A stretch of 64,000 bases of DNA from Nothophaeocryptopus gaeumannii (GCA_031771865.1 JASISA010000022.1:1984001-2048000), one strand, 5' to 3'. Positions 1 through 12,481 are shown, numbered from the stretch's first letter. Numbers and translations: made by a program. Notes: generated by a model from the sequence alone, not told the origin.

Positions 1-175
1 TCGGCGCTTCTAGCTCGAGAAGTATCGGCTGCGAGATGAAGATCTCACGAGCCTTGGTGCACAAGTATCTTATCTCAGTTTCCAGAAGCTGCACTTGCTT
101 GCCAGGCCGGCTTCCGCGGACTTCGAGCAGTCGGTCGATGATGGAATCGAGGTCCACATCGTTTTGGTCCGCCAT
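1..175 (-). CDS. glc7: Serine/threonine protein phosphatase PP1 catalytic subunit, N-terminal part (cut by window edge)
   Basis: The minus strand from the ATG at 175-173 reads MADQNDVDLDSIIDRLLEVR and continues through a KQVQLLETEIRYLC stretch to ILLELEAP at the edge. This is the near-invariant N-terminus of fungal PP1 (Glc7/BimG/Dis2). About 58 residues are present with no intron, and the metal-binding and catalytic motifs (GDxHG, GDxxDRG, RGNHE) lie beyond the window. PP1 is the catalytic core of many holoenzymes acting in mitosis exit, glycogen metabolism and splicing; its specificity comes from regulatory subunits. The start is chosen because the family begins with MADQ/MADH. Family identity is near certain from the conserved run; whether the gene is intact cannot be judged here. 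Confidence 0.93.
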   Translation of the reverse strand, partial: MADQNDVDLDSIIDRLLEVRGSRPGKQVQLLETEIRYLCTKAREIFISQPILLELEAP

Positions 176-2300
176 GGCTGGCGGCGCGGGTGAAGGTACG
201 AGAGAGAGATTGGGCGGAGCCTGCTCTCAACCAGTAGCGCAGGAAACTCCACGAAACAGCGCAAGTCGCGTAATGAACTGCGATTCGTCAGTCTGAAGAC
301 GTAAATGCCAATCTGCAAATGTTTCCACGCCGCAAACACCGGGACAGTTACTGCTGCTTAGAGTGCCTTCTCGCCCGCGCGTGACTGTAATGCGAGATGT
401 TCGCCTTGAAGTCAGATAGAATGCAGTGTGGACGGCACGAGCTGCCCTCCACCAGTGTGCTTGCCCTTTGTGCCCGCCGCAGCTCCTTCCGCGGCCGCCA
501 GGCCGCCAAGCTGAAAGAAAGTGCACCTACCGAAAGTGAACGAACCCGAGCGCAGAGGCTCCAGCGGGCGCGTAGTATGCTCTCCCAAAATCTTGCTCCA
601 AGCCAAATGAAGTTTGTAGGTGTCTTGAGGCCCTCTGTCCGCACGTTGAGACCCTGTTGTCGGTCCGAGATCACGCGACTATGGTGGCTTCTCTTGGCCG
701 GGACGATGATATTTCTGGCGACAGGCCCGTTGACGATGTCGAGCGTGCGATGCTCAGGGCGTTGTGGTCGGAATGCCGCGCGGCGTTGCGTGTTTGATGC
801 GTTGCGTGTTTTTGCGCTCGGGGTGTCGACGGCAAGGCAGGCAAGCGGTGAGGTGGGGCTGGCAGTCAGCGTAGAGGCCAACAATCTGCTTCAATCGTAG
901 GTCGTCGAAGGCTGCTACGGCGGCAGCAGTATTTCCGGTTTTTCGTGGGCGCGTTGGTGGGTGTTCGGTTTGAATGGTGGTGACTGCGCTGGTGGTGGTT
1001 TTGGGAGGAATGTTTCAGAAAGGCGACCACAAGGACTGGCGCGAGTGAACGGACAACCAAAGATGAAAAGCGGACAGAGCAGCCCACTCCGCGCAGCGCT
1101 CTGTCCTCTTTGCACTGCTGCCCAACTGTGTCTCTCGCTGATATTGGACCGCTACTACTCCGATATGATTGATGCTTCTACGATTACATGCGACGTACTC
1201 TCTTTTATTCTTCCAGTCACCTGTTCAGCAGGATCTTCGTTGTTTTTTCCCCGCGAAGCTCCCACGTCCACCAGCAAACCTCCTCCCAACAACCTGCAGG
1301 CAGGCCACAACTTGACCCGCCAGGAGCTTCCCACGAACTGGGCCATCCGCGCGCTAAGCAGCTTTGCCTTACGAGGCCTCCTCCGACTAACCCCTATAGT
1401 CGCAGATCTCGCGCCCTCTCGCGGCGCTGTCCAGTGCTCCAAGGCCGAGAGACAGGAAATTTCTCCAATAACAGGAGCTGACGAAGCTGTCCCGCCTATT
1501 TTCAGACTGCTCGACTTCACCTCATCGATGCACCACCTCCACCTGTGATCCGGACAGGGGTGGAGCATTGTGTCCAGGCTTTCCGTCATGCTGCGTTTCT
1601 GGTGGCAGAAGTCAATACCATAGCTCGTCAAGAATCTAAGCACACTTGCAGTATGTGCTGTTGTTTACGCCGAAGGCAGAACTTTGCTAGAGTGGGACCT
1701 CATCTTAAGTCCGCAATCATCACATTTCATTCCAATCCAAAGAATATGTCCAGTCGCTCGCCTCCTAACGCCTCGCTATGAATGCTCTCAATCACTTCCC
1801 AGCACACAAGCCTGCCTTCGTCTATGTGCTCAAAGGCTTCATCTTCATCTACAACATCGTGCATATGCCCGCCCGCTTGATTGCATCCATAAACACATTA
1901 ATCGCTTGCCGAAAACAGGGGTATTTCTACAAGAAATGATTAGATAAACAATGCCTTCCGGATAAAACCAATAAGGCCGAGGAAGAATGGTCGTCAAAAT
2001 GCCGCAAGATTCTTTTTGCCCAAGAGGAAAACAACGCGGAATGGAGAGCACATCCAGAAACGCCATGCTCGTGCTGTCTAGCAAGATGATGCAAGGCCGC
2101 AGGAAGACAAATTCGTGTTCAAGACCTTTGAGTCTAGGTTCAAGATCTCGTGGTTGATAAATAAGTTGCAAGGGGTGGCGAAGCATTGAATGTCGGTTGC
2201 CCAAAGCCTGTTGCCTCAGCACTGACCCAACCAGGAGTCAATGCTGACAGCACCAAAAGAAGTGTCAATGCCCAATTTGAGCGGTCCCGCGACGTGTCCA
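176..2300. other. Intergenic region, no convincing gene
   Basis: About 2.1 kb between the PP1 start and the 3' end of the LRR gene. Open frames up to 195 codons occur on both strands (for example 961-1548 plus and 348-884 minus), but they overlap one another, lack recognisable motifs and show no coherent exon joins. The part next to 175 presumably contains the PP1 promoter. No tRNA or repeat was seen. Confidence 0.5.
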
Positions 2301-4877
2301 TCATCCGAGGGCGCGGCCACCAACGCTCACGCCCCGGGGTGGTCTGTCAGGTCGCACTGTAGAAGTTCGAGATGCGGGGCTGAAGCTGCGGTTCCTCGTG
2401 CGTGTCTCCGCCAGTCGGTCATCGTTCAATGCAGCCAGCCAACTCGGCCCCAGTTCGGTCTTCAGAGCCTCAATCTTTTGTCGATACAAGTCGGTGTTCG
2501 GATCCAAGCCCTCCGGTGACCTGACAGGCGAGTTATCATCGTCAGAGAGGTCTCTAATCTTGGGCGGTGGCGTAGGCGAAGTGAACGCAGTATCTAGCTT
2601 TGGGCGAACAGCGAGCGACGCCTGCGGAGCATTGGTAGAAGGAGCAGTGTGGTATGGAGTGGCCTCTGGTGTCGTTGGTTGATCGCTCTCGGTCGTCGGA
2701 GTGTGCGGCATTGGTGGAAGCTCGGTCAGATCTGGTACCGGAGGTTCCGAAGGCAGATCATCGGTTGCGGCTGGCACAGCATCCCGCTCGGCCTGTGCAA
2801 GCTCGACGACTCTTCTCCTGGGCGCTTTCTTTCGACGAATCGTCGAGCGTGGACCCATGTCAGACGTCGACCTGCGATGACCTGGGTGGACTGGCGGCTC
2901 CGGCACAGGCTCAAGACCCGCGTTTATAGGCACATCAGGTGCTCCTCGCAAAGGAGCGACTTCGTCATCCTCCGCGGGTGGGTTGATGACTGGCTTGCTG
3001 GCAGGTTCAGGCGCGCGGTCAACGAGATACTTCTTCTCGTGGTAGAGGGGTCCCATTGTGTCGATTGTCACGTCATTCGTGTGACCGGGGCTTGATCTGA
3101 AGAGATTGAATATTGTGACACGATAGTTGCTATGCGTCTTAGTGAATGGGTTCTTAACCACGTAAATGTCTATGATGTCCGGTATGCCCGTCAGACGAGC
3201 TACTTCGGTTGGGTCATGTAGACGATTGTCGCGCACGTCTATTCTCTCGAGAGAGTAGAGACGCTCAATTCCAGCCAGCGACAGCAATCGGTTTGATCGC
3301 AGGTTCAAGGTCGTAATGGCTGGCAGTGGATTTCGGGACAAGGACGCAAGACTGTTGATCATGCAGTTGCTCAGGTTCAAAGCTCTGAGGTGGGTCAGGC
3401 GAGCGAGCGCCTCAGGGATCTCGGTGAAAAGATTGCCAGAGAGGTCTAGCGACTGTAAAGTGCTTGCAACCGGCGCCAAGCTGCTCACCATCAGATGGGT
3501 GAGCCCATTTTCAGCCAGACTCAGGTGTCGCAGGAAACGCCATTGAGATGGTCGCAGAATCCCCATTGCCATCAGATCAGATGCGCTGTGTCGCGGAGTC
3601 ATCTCGTGTTGACTAGAGCCAGAGCTACCTGAAGAACTCCGCAGAGTCCGTGCAATCGGTGGTCTGCCAGGCGACTTATGTAAAGACGGACCCCGAGTTG
3701 CAGGCCGAGGAGGCGAGTTGCTTCCGTTTCTCTGCACCTTAGAAGTAAGACCATCTGAAGATTCCCCTCGCAACATATACGGACCAGCGTAGGATCCACG
3801 TCGGGAGTCTTGAATTGACGGCGAGTGAGATGCGGAGGGGTTTATTTCAGGTCGCTTGGGGCTGCTCGAAAACCACGATGACGGGCCGGGGGTGGATGGT
3901 GTTGTCGGAACTTGAGTCTTCGAGGAACGCTTGCGCCGCTTTTCAGCATCGTCAAGCACAATGTTTTGCAGCAGCTCTATTGGATCATCCAACGATGCGT
4001 TCTTCACTGTGAGGGAGCGCAGCTGCTCCGATAGCTTGTCCCACCCGTGAAACGTTCTGAAGTCAAGATCGCAAACTTCGAGCGAACTTACGTTCTTGAA
4101 CACGAATAGGGGTACAGCCACATCGAAAGGGAATTCTTCGAAACCTGCGATGGGCCTGGCCCTAGCGTCATGTGACAATCGCAAGGCTGGTATCTTGGTG
4201 AAACAAGAGTACAAGTACTTGAGATCATCGCGGTATTGTGCCATCTGTTTCTCGGCTTTTGCAGCACTGTTGGACCCCGTCAAGGCAGACCAGACAGAGG
4301 ACACGGTGGATGCCACGCTGCGTATGCTGGACACCGACCTGAGAGACTCCGCATCTGATGGTTTGTATTTTCTTCCCGAAGGCGCCCCCGGAAAAGAATG
4401 AAAGAAAGATGGAACATCGCTTTGCAAGTTCTCCAATCGAACATTCATCGGTCCCGGGTCTACGCCGAGGTCCTCGAACTTGCTCAACAGGTAGAAGAGA
4501 TGGTGAGGTGTTAGAGTAAGTTTTGCGGGCTTCAGGGTCGAGGCTGCGGAGGAGAAAGATAGGTAAGGTCGAGAAAGTGCTGCGGCGAGGGAGATGGCAG
4601 TCGATGTGGATGGTGAGCCGGAAGATGCTCCGGCAGCGGTCTGGTCTGTGCCATTTTTCGTTTTCTGGCGCTGCAGTTGCAGCGCGTTCGCTAAAGCGCG
4701 CTCATGAGTGCGGACGAAGTGTGCTAGCTTCTGTCATGCGTTCAATTAGCTATGACATGTGGTTGTCATAGGCGGCAGATCCGCGGTGATACTGAAGCCC
4801 GCCTGGTACTTCTCCCCAACAGCGACTACCCGAATAGTACGTACCGAAACGAATAGCTGCCCATCCTCCGAGTCCAT
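2301..4877 (-). CDS. Leucine-rich-repeat protein, STK11IP/nischarin-like type
   Basis: Two exons, 4877-4845 and 4730-2301, joined across a 114 bp intron (GTACGT donor, ACAG acceptor), give 820 residues. The first exon encodes MDSEDGQLFVS and the frame continues as KLAHFVRTHERALANALQLQ. The long second exon alone has no ATG near its 5' end, which supports the upstream exon. Roughly residues 400-560 contain consecutive LRRs (LxxLxLSxNxL type, e.g. LQSLDLSGNLFTEIPEALAR), followed by an LRR-cap-like segment (NPFTKTHSNYRVTIF). The flanks are Ser/Pro-rich and probably disordered. The architecture resembles fungal proteins related to STK11-interacting protein. No enzymatic domain is visible, so an adaptor role is an inference. 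LRR content is certain; the subfamily name is tentative. Confidence 0.82.
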
Positions 4878-7800
4878 CTCCTTATGATCGTGGTCGAAGA
4901 ATTAGATCGTATACATGTGCGGCGGTGAAGGCGGAGGCTGCTAAGGAGCGACGAAGGTCGGCGGCAGTGGGAGGCGTAGTCGTGGTTGCACAACAGAGGA
5001 ACTCTCCCGGTCGTCCCTGCAGGCTCTAAAACATTCGACAGGGCACATGCAACAGTGACTCTGTGACTGCGAGACACTGTCGGGTTATATTACTCGCAGC
5101 GTGCAAGAGAATCGAGGCGCGCAACACTGCGGGAAAAGAGTGTTAGACATTGCGCGTGCCAACGGGGCGCATGTGACGGGCGATAACGACCATTGCGGCG
5201 CTTCATCTGCTTGTACTGGAGGGTGCCTGGGCTTACCTCATTGCGTGTCGGGTGATGAACTGCGCCTATGCTCACGCACTCGCAGGGCAAAGGACGAGAA
5301 GGCTCTGGCAAGTATGCCCGTCTCCGATGGTCTAGAGGTCTTGTACTTCGGGACCTTCTCTGCTGCAGCCAATAGTGCGCGGTATCCACACTTTAATTTG
5401 CTTAAAGATGGGCGTACGGCGCTGAATCGGGCGGCGTGCCTACCGCGGTGGTGGAACGCTGGTGATGGCGATAGTGTTGTGGTTGCTGGCGGTGGTTTTG
5501 CTTACATTCGTGGTCAGGAAGAAGGCATTGTCTTCGTAAGTGAGATGGTATGTGAGAGAGGCATCACTCGGCGTTGATCATCATGGTGGTGGGGTCCATA
5601 AACATGGGCAAACCTTCGTGCTGGCCGCCGCTTCGCAAGCGCGCTCGAGCCAGGCTGCACGGCGCATGCACTAGGTACTTCTGCTCTCGCAGCCATCGTC
5701 CACCTGCCATTCGCACATCTCACATCTCACCCTGCTTTTACACGCTGTCGGCACACCACTGGGCTCGATTCCACAGTGGCTCATACTCGCGATATGGCGA
5801 AATGCTGCAACTAGCCGACGGCTCTTTTCCGGCCCACACTGCTCGACGAGTCGACACATTCATGCAGACCCCACGCCAGCAGCTGCAATGGTATGTACTA
5901 TATGTCACAGAAGTATGTACCTCCCGTAAGCCTGGAGCTATCGCCGAGTCCCAATGGAAGCTAAATAACCACATCCATGATCAGATACGGGGACTGACGG
6001 GCGACTTCTGCAGGCCCTCCCTGTTCTTCAGCATGCACGACCTTGATGCTGTGACGCTGTCCCACCTTATTATTGGCGCGCAATGAGGCTTAAAGGCCGG
6101 ACGACCTCGTCAGTCAGTCGGAATCTGTTCTATCCGCCAGTGCCTATAAGCCACATCACTCGAGATGCCATGACTTGACAGCTTCCTCAAGCAATGAATT
6201 TCACGGTGGCTGGCCGCGACCACAATTCAGCTTTATCGTCGTTGCCATCTCCAATCTCGAGCCTTTGCACTGGGCGCAATGCAACGTCGCTGCATGCAGC
6301 TCTGTGCACGATCGGCTAATGGATAGCAGATCTTCCACGAAGCTCATCGCCAAATCAAAAGGTGTCAGACTAGCTTCACTTACAGCGGTGTGCCGTACAT
6401 ATGCTACTATCCGCGCAGCTCCAGCCGCTGTTAGCGCCTGCCTGCGGTTCACCTATCATTCAGCCGAGCACGCACACCAGCTCCAGCCGGTAGCCTCACG
6501 ACACCGAATGCACTGTGGTGGCCAGAGCACACGCATCCAAATCCATAAGTTTTCACGTGTCGTGCTGCTGATGCGAGACATCCATTCGGCGGCAGACAAC
6601 CCCCGCTGCTGTGGTCGTCGTGCATTCTAGATTACACGCATGCCGCCATTGTCTGAGATGGCCTTTGCTGGCGGTTGACAGCGTCCATATCGGAACAGCA
6701 GGAAGAAGCCGAGCTCCGTACTTCTTGTGCACCTTCCAGGGAGATTCGTCAATCGTGAGGCAGGATGCAGGAAGTACAGTAGCTCGTGGACGGTCCGCTC
6801 GGAGTTTATCCTGCGTGACCAGGATCTTCCAGGATTACAGGATGATCCTTTTCCTCAGGACACGACCCCGCCGAAAATTTTATAAGCACATTGACGTCGT
6901 GAATTGCCTTGCCATTGAAATGCTTGCTGGTTGCTGCAGACGTGCACATGGGAACCTTGGTACTGTCTTCCATTCTCAGGTCAGCAGGTCAACTTTACCG
7001 CGCGCGAAAGTAGCGGTGACCGTACCGTACTTTCAATGGCATCTCGACTGAGCTCCGGACCATGCTCGCATACGACCGGCATATACCATGATACATTTGT
7101 TCACCGGAGCTTGTCAGCCTCACAATATTGTACTTTTAACAGACCCATTCTGGCGATGTTCAGCTCGCTATTTGGCGAACTATCACTTATTGGAAGTGGC
7201 TTCGATGTGGGACAACGCACGCGGCGCCCAGAAACAAAATCTTGCTGTCTTGCGCGACCCACGATGTAGACATGATATTGGGGAGTCAACATTTTGAGTC
7301 AGTAGAGATCTTGACACTTCTCTTGGCGGGCAGACTTGAAGTCAGAATGTGCTCCGTAGAACAGACGACTGGACGACAGCCGCCAATTTGAAGTCTGCTC
7401 GTCTTCCTGGACTCGACGTGAAGGGTCGAAAGATCGTTTCGAGGCTTGGGTCGTAACCATCTGTCAAAGGTCTTGGTGGGCCAGACTGACTTCAGCACAC
7501 CTTCCAAAAGCTACAGTGCGCTCACGACGCTTTCGTGCCATATAGATAAGGCGGTAAGGCAGCAAGTGTTGGTTCAGGATAGGCCCTCGCCATATAGTCA
7601 AGGTGAAATATACCATGCTCTTTCTAATCTCTGTGAGTTCATTCCTTCTTAAGCGTTGCGCGACTACTTCAGCGCTCCCAATGGGTGACTTCCAAAAAGA
7701 GCAGACCGATCACGAATTTTCTGACGCTCTCGCAAGAGTGAGGTTAACGCCTCACCTGTAGTCTGGTTTCATGTTGGAAAGTCAATTCTGAAACCTGGCA

Positions 7801-8675
7801 GCCGACTGGGCCAAAGCTCCAGCTCCGAAGCGTGTCTGCGTATCGTAGCCTATCGTTCTCTTGTGAGGATATTTCATTTGAGACTGTTGGACCTCAGATG
7901 ATCGTGCGTGAGAGTGATCATGCACAAGACGTCGATGCCCATCATGCCCCGCCTCGAGATCACGAGCATGTTGAAGGTGGTGAGGGTCAGGTGTTGTTAT
8001 CGTTGCTGTGCATGTCACGCGTCACTGACGCGTTGAAAAAGACCGTTTCTGCGGTCACTGTCAACAGCGGCTGCAAGTGTGGCCATCTCGTTTGCCATTG
8101 ACTCTCTGTCGTACATACAGTCGGTATTGCACTTCGCAGGACGTATTGTTGGCCTTGAGTCACGATAATATTGAGGGTCAATGAGCAAGTCAACAGTTGC
8201 AGCTCGCGTTTGCAATTAAAGTGGCCGGGGCTTTTGAAAGCACGGACTCGCGATAGAGCCGTACCGTTCACCACGCTCCACATCCAAGCGGCCCGCCCGA
8301 CAACCACTTCCATCGATACACACCCGCCGCCCACACCCCTCGCCGTCAACACCGAGACATCAGCCAGATGATATTCGATACGAATGCCCATCGCTAGCAC
8401 ACAGATTGCGCCTTGCAGCTGCGCTCGCTGAGAGAGGTGGATCTGCGACCGCGCGAGCTTCCCCTGCGACGGCAGGAGTTCAAGGGATTCTCCTGCATAG
8501 CAACCGTTCACCAATACCTCTAAACTGCCCTGCAAGGCTGTCTAAACGCAATCATACCCTGTGCGACGATATAATTAATCATTAATCAGAGATCGAGCAC
8601 CAATACTGGCCGCCAAGCTCCTGCCAGCCAGCGTTCACTCTCACTCGACGTCGCAACCGTCAGCACCCTCCAAAC
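4878..8675. other. Gene-poor stretch (3.8 kb) between the LRR gene and cdh1
   Basis: The LRR gene is transcribed leftward and cdh1 rightward, so this stretch must hold both promoters. Scattered open frames (up to 182 codons, e.g. 7987-8535 minus, 5574-6086 plus) carry no motif, signal peptide or plausible splice chain. An AT-rich block (aattaatcattaatcag, near 8573-8589) lies about 90 bp upstream of the cdh1 start. The remainder shows nothing I can name. Confidence 0.45.
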
Positions 8676-10538
8676 ATGGACCCTTCACTCGACGATTCTA
8701 CCACTTTGCCTGCCACCAACAGCGAGAATCGAGTCAGTAACGACAAAACACCCGTGCCGATGTCACCTCCGCGCAGCAAGACCCCGCCGACGGTCACTGG
8801 GAAGCGATCGCACAGCGAGGCGCAAACCAACACCGCCAACAATGGCGCACATCTCAGCGGCAGCGAGCCAGTGAGCGCAGTAGCACTGAACAAAGCACTT
8901 GAGAAGGTGAATACAGCAGAACAGCAGAGAGTGAGCTCCCCGTCCGCGAGCCCGAGTCGCAAACGACAAAAAGTGCAAGCTGGGGACCGATTCATACCGA
9001 ACCGTGCTGGGCAAGACCTGTCAGCCAGCTACAATCTCCTCCACGAAGATGGATCGCCGGCGACACCATCTAAGCTACGGCGTAAAGCACCAGCCGACTT
9101 GAATACGCAAAAACAGGATGCCAACCGGACATACTCCTCTATCTTGCGATCCGAAATGTTCAACGACGAGGTACCCCAGATAATAAATGACCGGACAGGG
9201 TCGCGAGGGCAGACGCCACCGGTCACAACTGCTTCCTCGAACTGTGCATTCCCTGGAAACAGTCTAACACCCTCAACTCCACACAAGAACATGTTTTCGT
9301 ACGGACCGAATCCACCAGTCTCTCTTACACCTCGATCAATTTCGCGGAGTGAGCGTGGGCCGAATATCAATGCGCGATCCGAAATCTACAGCCTGTCTCC
9401 CGTCAAGCATTCGTCACAAACCATGCTACTCTCACCTCGAAAGACGCCGCGTGCGGTTAGCAAGGTGCCGTACAAAGTGCTGGATGCGCCGGATCTGGCC
9501 GACGATTTCTATCTCAATCTTGTTGACTGGGGCTCTAACGACGTCTTGGCCGTCGGCCTTGGGCCGTCTGTATATCTTTGGAGTCGTGAGACGGGCAAGG
9601 TCACCACTCTGTGCAGTCTGGAAGGAGACAGTGTTACTAGTGTTAGCTGGATCCAACGAGGCACACATTTGGCGATCGGCACATCGAAAGGCTTACTGCA
9701 CATCTGGGACACAGTTGCTCAGAAACGATTACGTACTATGACTGGGCACACTGCGCGGATTAGCAGTCTGGCTTGGAATGCGCATATACTGTCAACAGGT
9801 TCCAGAGACCGCACTATTTTGCACAGAGATGTACGACTATCCACCCAGTTTCTGCGGCGCTTGACCGGGCACAAACAGGAAGTGTGTGGCCTCAAATGGA
9901 ATTCCGAGACAGAGCAGCTTGCATCTGGTGGTAATGATAACAAGATCTTCATCTGGGATCGCATGGATGAGCGATGGCAGCATCGTTGGGGAGAGGCGGA
10001 AGGCGGACATAAGGCGGCTGTGAAAGCAATCGCTTGGAACCCACATCAACGAGGAGTCCTGGCATCTGGAGGTGGCACAGCTGATCGGTGCATCAAATTC
10101 TGGAACACAATCTCGACCGCGCAGACCTCAGCGTCAAGATCAATGCCGATGGAACAGACCAATCTGGGTCTTGGACTGTCGACATCGCCAATTCCGGACT
10201 CGCAGATGTCTCCGCAGATGACGAACCCGCACTTGATCAGCTCGCACGATACTGGCAGCCAGGTGTGCAACTTGCTCTTCTCGCAACGGACTTCGGAACT
10301 GGTAAGCACGCACGGATACTCTCAACATGCTATCAACATTTGGAAGTATCCCAGCATGACCCAGGTTGTAAGTCTAACCGGGCACACGTATCGCGTATTG
10401 TATCTGAGCATGAGTCCCGATGGAGCTATTATCGTCACCGGGGCTGGCGACGAGACTCTCAGATTTTGGGACGTCTTTGCAAAACCAAACAAGGAAGCGA
10501 AGCGAGGCATTGTGGGAGAATGGGGTATCATTCGATAG
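8676..10538 (+). CDS. cdh1: APC/C activator Cdh1 / Fizzy-related WD40 protein
   Basis: One uninterrupted 620-codon frame. The C-box DRFIPNR lies near residue 104, and the segment before the propeller reads KVPYKVLDAPDLADDFYLN, the Cdh1/Fzr form rather than the Cdc20 form. WD40 repeats (GHTARISSLAWN, GHKQEVCGLKWN, GGGTADRCIKFWN, GHTYRVLYLSMSPDG) fill residues about 290-600, and the protein ends in the Ile-Arg tail that docks on APC/C TPR subunits. Cdh1 recruits D-box and KEN-box substrates to the anaphase-promoting complex in late mitosis and G1 and is inhibited by CDK phosphorylation. The Ser/Thr-Pro-rich N-terminus (e.g. SPRKTPR) fits such control. The length is slightly above yeast Cdh1 (566). 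Start: first ATG of the open frame. Confidence 0.93.
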   Translation: MDPSLDDSTTLPATNSENRVSNDKTPVPMSPPRSKTPPTVTGKRSHSEAQTNTANNGAHLSGSEPVSAVALNKALEKVNTAEQQRVSSPSASPSRKRQKVQAGDRFIPNRAGQDLSASYNLLHEDGSPATPSKLRRKAPADLNTQKQDANRTYSSILRSEMFNDEVPQIINDRTGSRGQTPPVTTASSNCAFPGNSLTPSTPHKNMFSYGPNPPVSLTPRSISRSERGPNINARSEIYSLSPVKHSSQTMLLSPRKTPRAVSKVPYKVLDAPDLADDFYLNLVDWGSNDVLAVGLGPSVYLWSRETGKVTTLCSLEGDSVTSVSWIQRGTHLAIGTSKGLLHIWDTVAQKRLRTMTGHTARISSLAWNAHILSTGSRDRTILHRDVRLSTQFLRRLTGHKQEVCGLKWNSETEQLASGGNDNKIFIWDRMDERWQHRWGEAEGGHKAAVKAIAWNPHQRGVLASGGGTADRCIKFWNTISTAQTSASRSMPMEQTNLGLGLSTSPIPDSQMSPQMTNPHLISSHDTGSQVCNLLFSQRTSELVSTHGYSQHAINIWKYPSMTQVVSLTGHTYRVLYLSMSPDGAIIVTGAGDETLRFWDVFAKPNKEAKRGIVGEWGIIR

Positions 10539-11020
10539 CCTCGAGGATCAGTCACGGACCACAAGAAGGTTTAAAAAGTCAAGCTGGAGCGGGTGTGGAT
10601 GTTGCATTTTGGAAGATCTTTCGGCGGTGGGAGTTCACCACTGCAATTCTTAACGACGATTCATGATAAGCGCTTGTTTTCTCCTGCATGTGACGGAGTC
10701 AGAGCGAGGCGTTGGACAGATCATGTAATTGAAATGCATTTGCAAAAGGGACAGGACAGGACGGGAGGCGTTGTTTGGGCTGGACCTGGAGGACCTTTCA
10801 GACAGCAACAGGCGCTAATGCCTTGAATCAAATACTGATCATCTTGTGTACATCGTCTCCCAAGGACTCCTGTAGCACTGCCCCTTCATGTGACTGCCAT
10901 GGAATTGACTTGATGCCGGCGCCGAAAGGCTGGTTGACTCAGCAGAGCTCTGCTCCGTCATCGCTCCATCAAACGCCGACTCACAACTTCTCTTTTTCAA
11001 TCTTCAACGCCGAATCTCAC
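10539..11020. other. Short intergenic region between cdh1 and the HAD phosphatase
   Basis: Both flanking genes read rightward, so this 480 bp contains the cdh1 3' UTR and terminator and the promoter of the phosphatase. A CT/A-rich stretch (acaacttctctttttcaatc, 10983-11002) lies just before the presumed start, typical of fungal core promoters. Confidence 0.4.
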
Positions 11021-12309
11021 ATGCTGCGATCAGCGTTCACTTCGAGCTTCCGATCCATATTCAGCCTGTCGCGAACGCGTGCCGCTTTCCCGAAATCGTC
11101 GGCCATATCAACCATGTCCAAGTCCACGTATCTCACCGGCGACAAAGCTGGAATAGAAGCCTTCGTGGATAAGTTTGATGTGAGATATGATTGAACACAT
11201 GCAAAGTAGACTGGAAGCTGATTGGCACATAGACTTTCCTTTTCGACTGCGATGGTAGGTCCGATCCCAGTGGCCGAGAACGTGAAAGAGCCAGGAAGAG
11301 ATGTGACCCCAAAGATCAGCATTGGCTATGGTGTCAGTGAGGCAGGACAAGCAGCTGATTACACGAGAAGGATAGGCGTGCTGTGGTCTGGCGATCATCT
11401 GTTCCCAAGAGTCCCCGAGACCCTTGAAATGCTGCGAAAGAAGGGTAAGTTCGGAGATACCGAATACTCGCATTCACTGCGCGATGCTGACCATTGGGAC
11501 AGGCAAACAGCTCGTTTTCGTCACAAACAACAGCACGAAGTCGCGAGCCGATTACAAGAAGAAGTTCGACAAAGTCGGCATCCCCGCCGATGAGGTACGT
11601 CCGATTGTTGGTCCCTCGTTGATCATCCTGCTGATCCTGTGAGCAGGAAGAAGTCTTCGGCTCCAGCTACAGCGCCGCAGTCTACATCTCTCGCATCATG
11701 AAACTCCAAGCCCCCAAGAACAAAGTCTTCGTCCTCGGCGAAACCGGCATCGAACAAGAACTCAAATCCGAAGACGTCCCTTTCATCGGCGGCACAGACG
11801 CATCTCTCCGAAAAGAAACTAGCGACGAAGATTTCAAGAACATCGCCAATGGCTCTGCGCTCGACCCAGATGTGGCAGTCGTATTGACGGGTCTGGACTT
11901 CCACCCGAGCTATCTGAAGTACGCGCTGGGTTTCGCATACATCCGCCAAGGCGCGCACTTCCTCGCAACGAATATCGATTCCTCCCTCCCAAACGCTGGC
12001 TCTCTCTTCCCCGGCGCGGGTTCTATCGGCGCTCCTTTAGCCAAAGCTGCTGATCGTGAGCCGCTTGCGCTGGGAAAGCCGAGCCAGGCTATGATGGATG
12101 CTATTGAGGGCAAGTTTCAGTTTGATCGCAAGAAGGCTTGTATGATTGGCGATCGGCTGAATACTGATATTCAGTTTGGGATTGAGGGTGGACTTGGTGG
12201 GACACTGGCTGTGCTGACGGGTGTGAGTAAGAAGGAGGACTTCTTGACGGAGGGGGCGGAGGTTGTTCCCAGTGCTTATGTGGATCAGTTGGGGGATTTG
12301 CTTGGGTAA
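11021..12309 (+). CDS. HAD-superfamily p-nitrophenylphosphatase / 2-phosphoglycolate phosphatase (Pho13-like)
   Basis: Five exons: 11021-11179, 11233-11254, 11376-11444, 11503-11594 and 11647-12309, giving 334 residues. Joined, they restore the HAD motif I FLFDCDGVLW, in which the aspartates come from a 22 bp micro-exon, then KQLVFVTNNSTKS (motif II) and MIGDRLNTDIQFG (motif III). The family dephosphorylates phosphoglycolate and other small metabolite by-products. Translation may start at 11021, where MLRSAFTSSFRSIFSLSRT looks like a mitochondrial presequence, or at 11114 (MSKSTYLTGDK), which matches the yeast protein's length (303 residues). Both could be used for dual targeting; that is an inference. 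All exon phases close, so the gene appears intact. Confidence 0.88.
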
Positions 12310-12481
12310 AAGCCTGAGCGAAGTTCAGTAGAGGAAGGGAGGCGAAGTATGTGCTCTAACGAGCGTGATAGAGGTTTGTAGCTGAAGTGCTTGACAAATA
12401 GACTGAACATGTTTAGATAACCCTCCTCCTGATGAGGAGTGATGGTCGATGGCGTTCTTAAAGCATATCTCCGTCGCAACA

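Noticed and set aside
961..1548. 195-codon frame upstream of PP1
   Set aside because: No motif, overlaps an equally long minus-strand frame (1155-1643), and no splice pattern supports it.
7280..7520. Apparent loosely repeated segments around GGGCAGACTTGAAGTC and GGGCCAGACTGACTTCAG
   Set aside because: Similarity is short and gapped; not enough for a repeat or inverted element.
7987..8535. 182-codon minus-strand frame near the cdh1 promoter
   Set aside because: No recognisable domain and no coherent exon partner; likely chance in a moderately GC-rich stretch.
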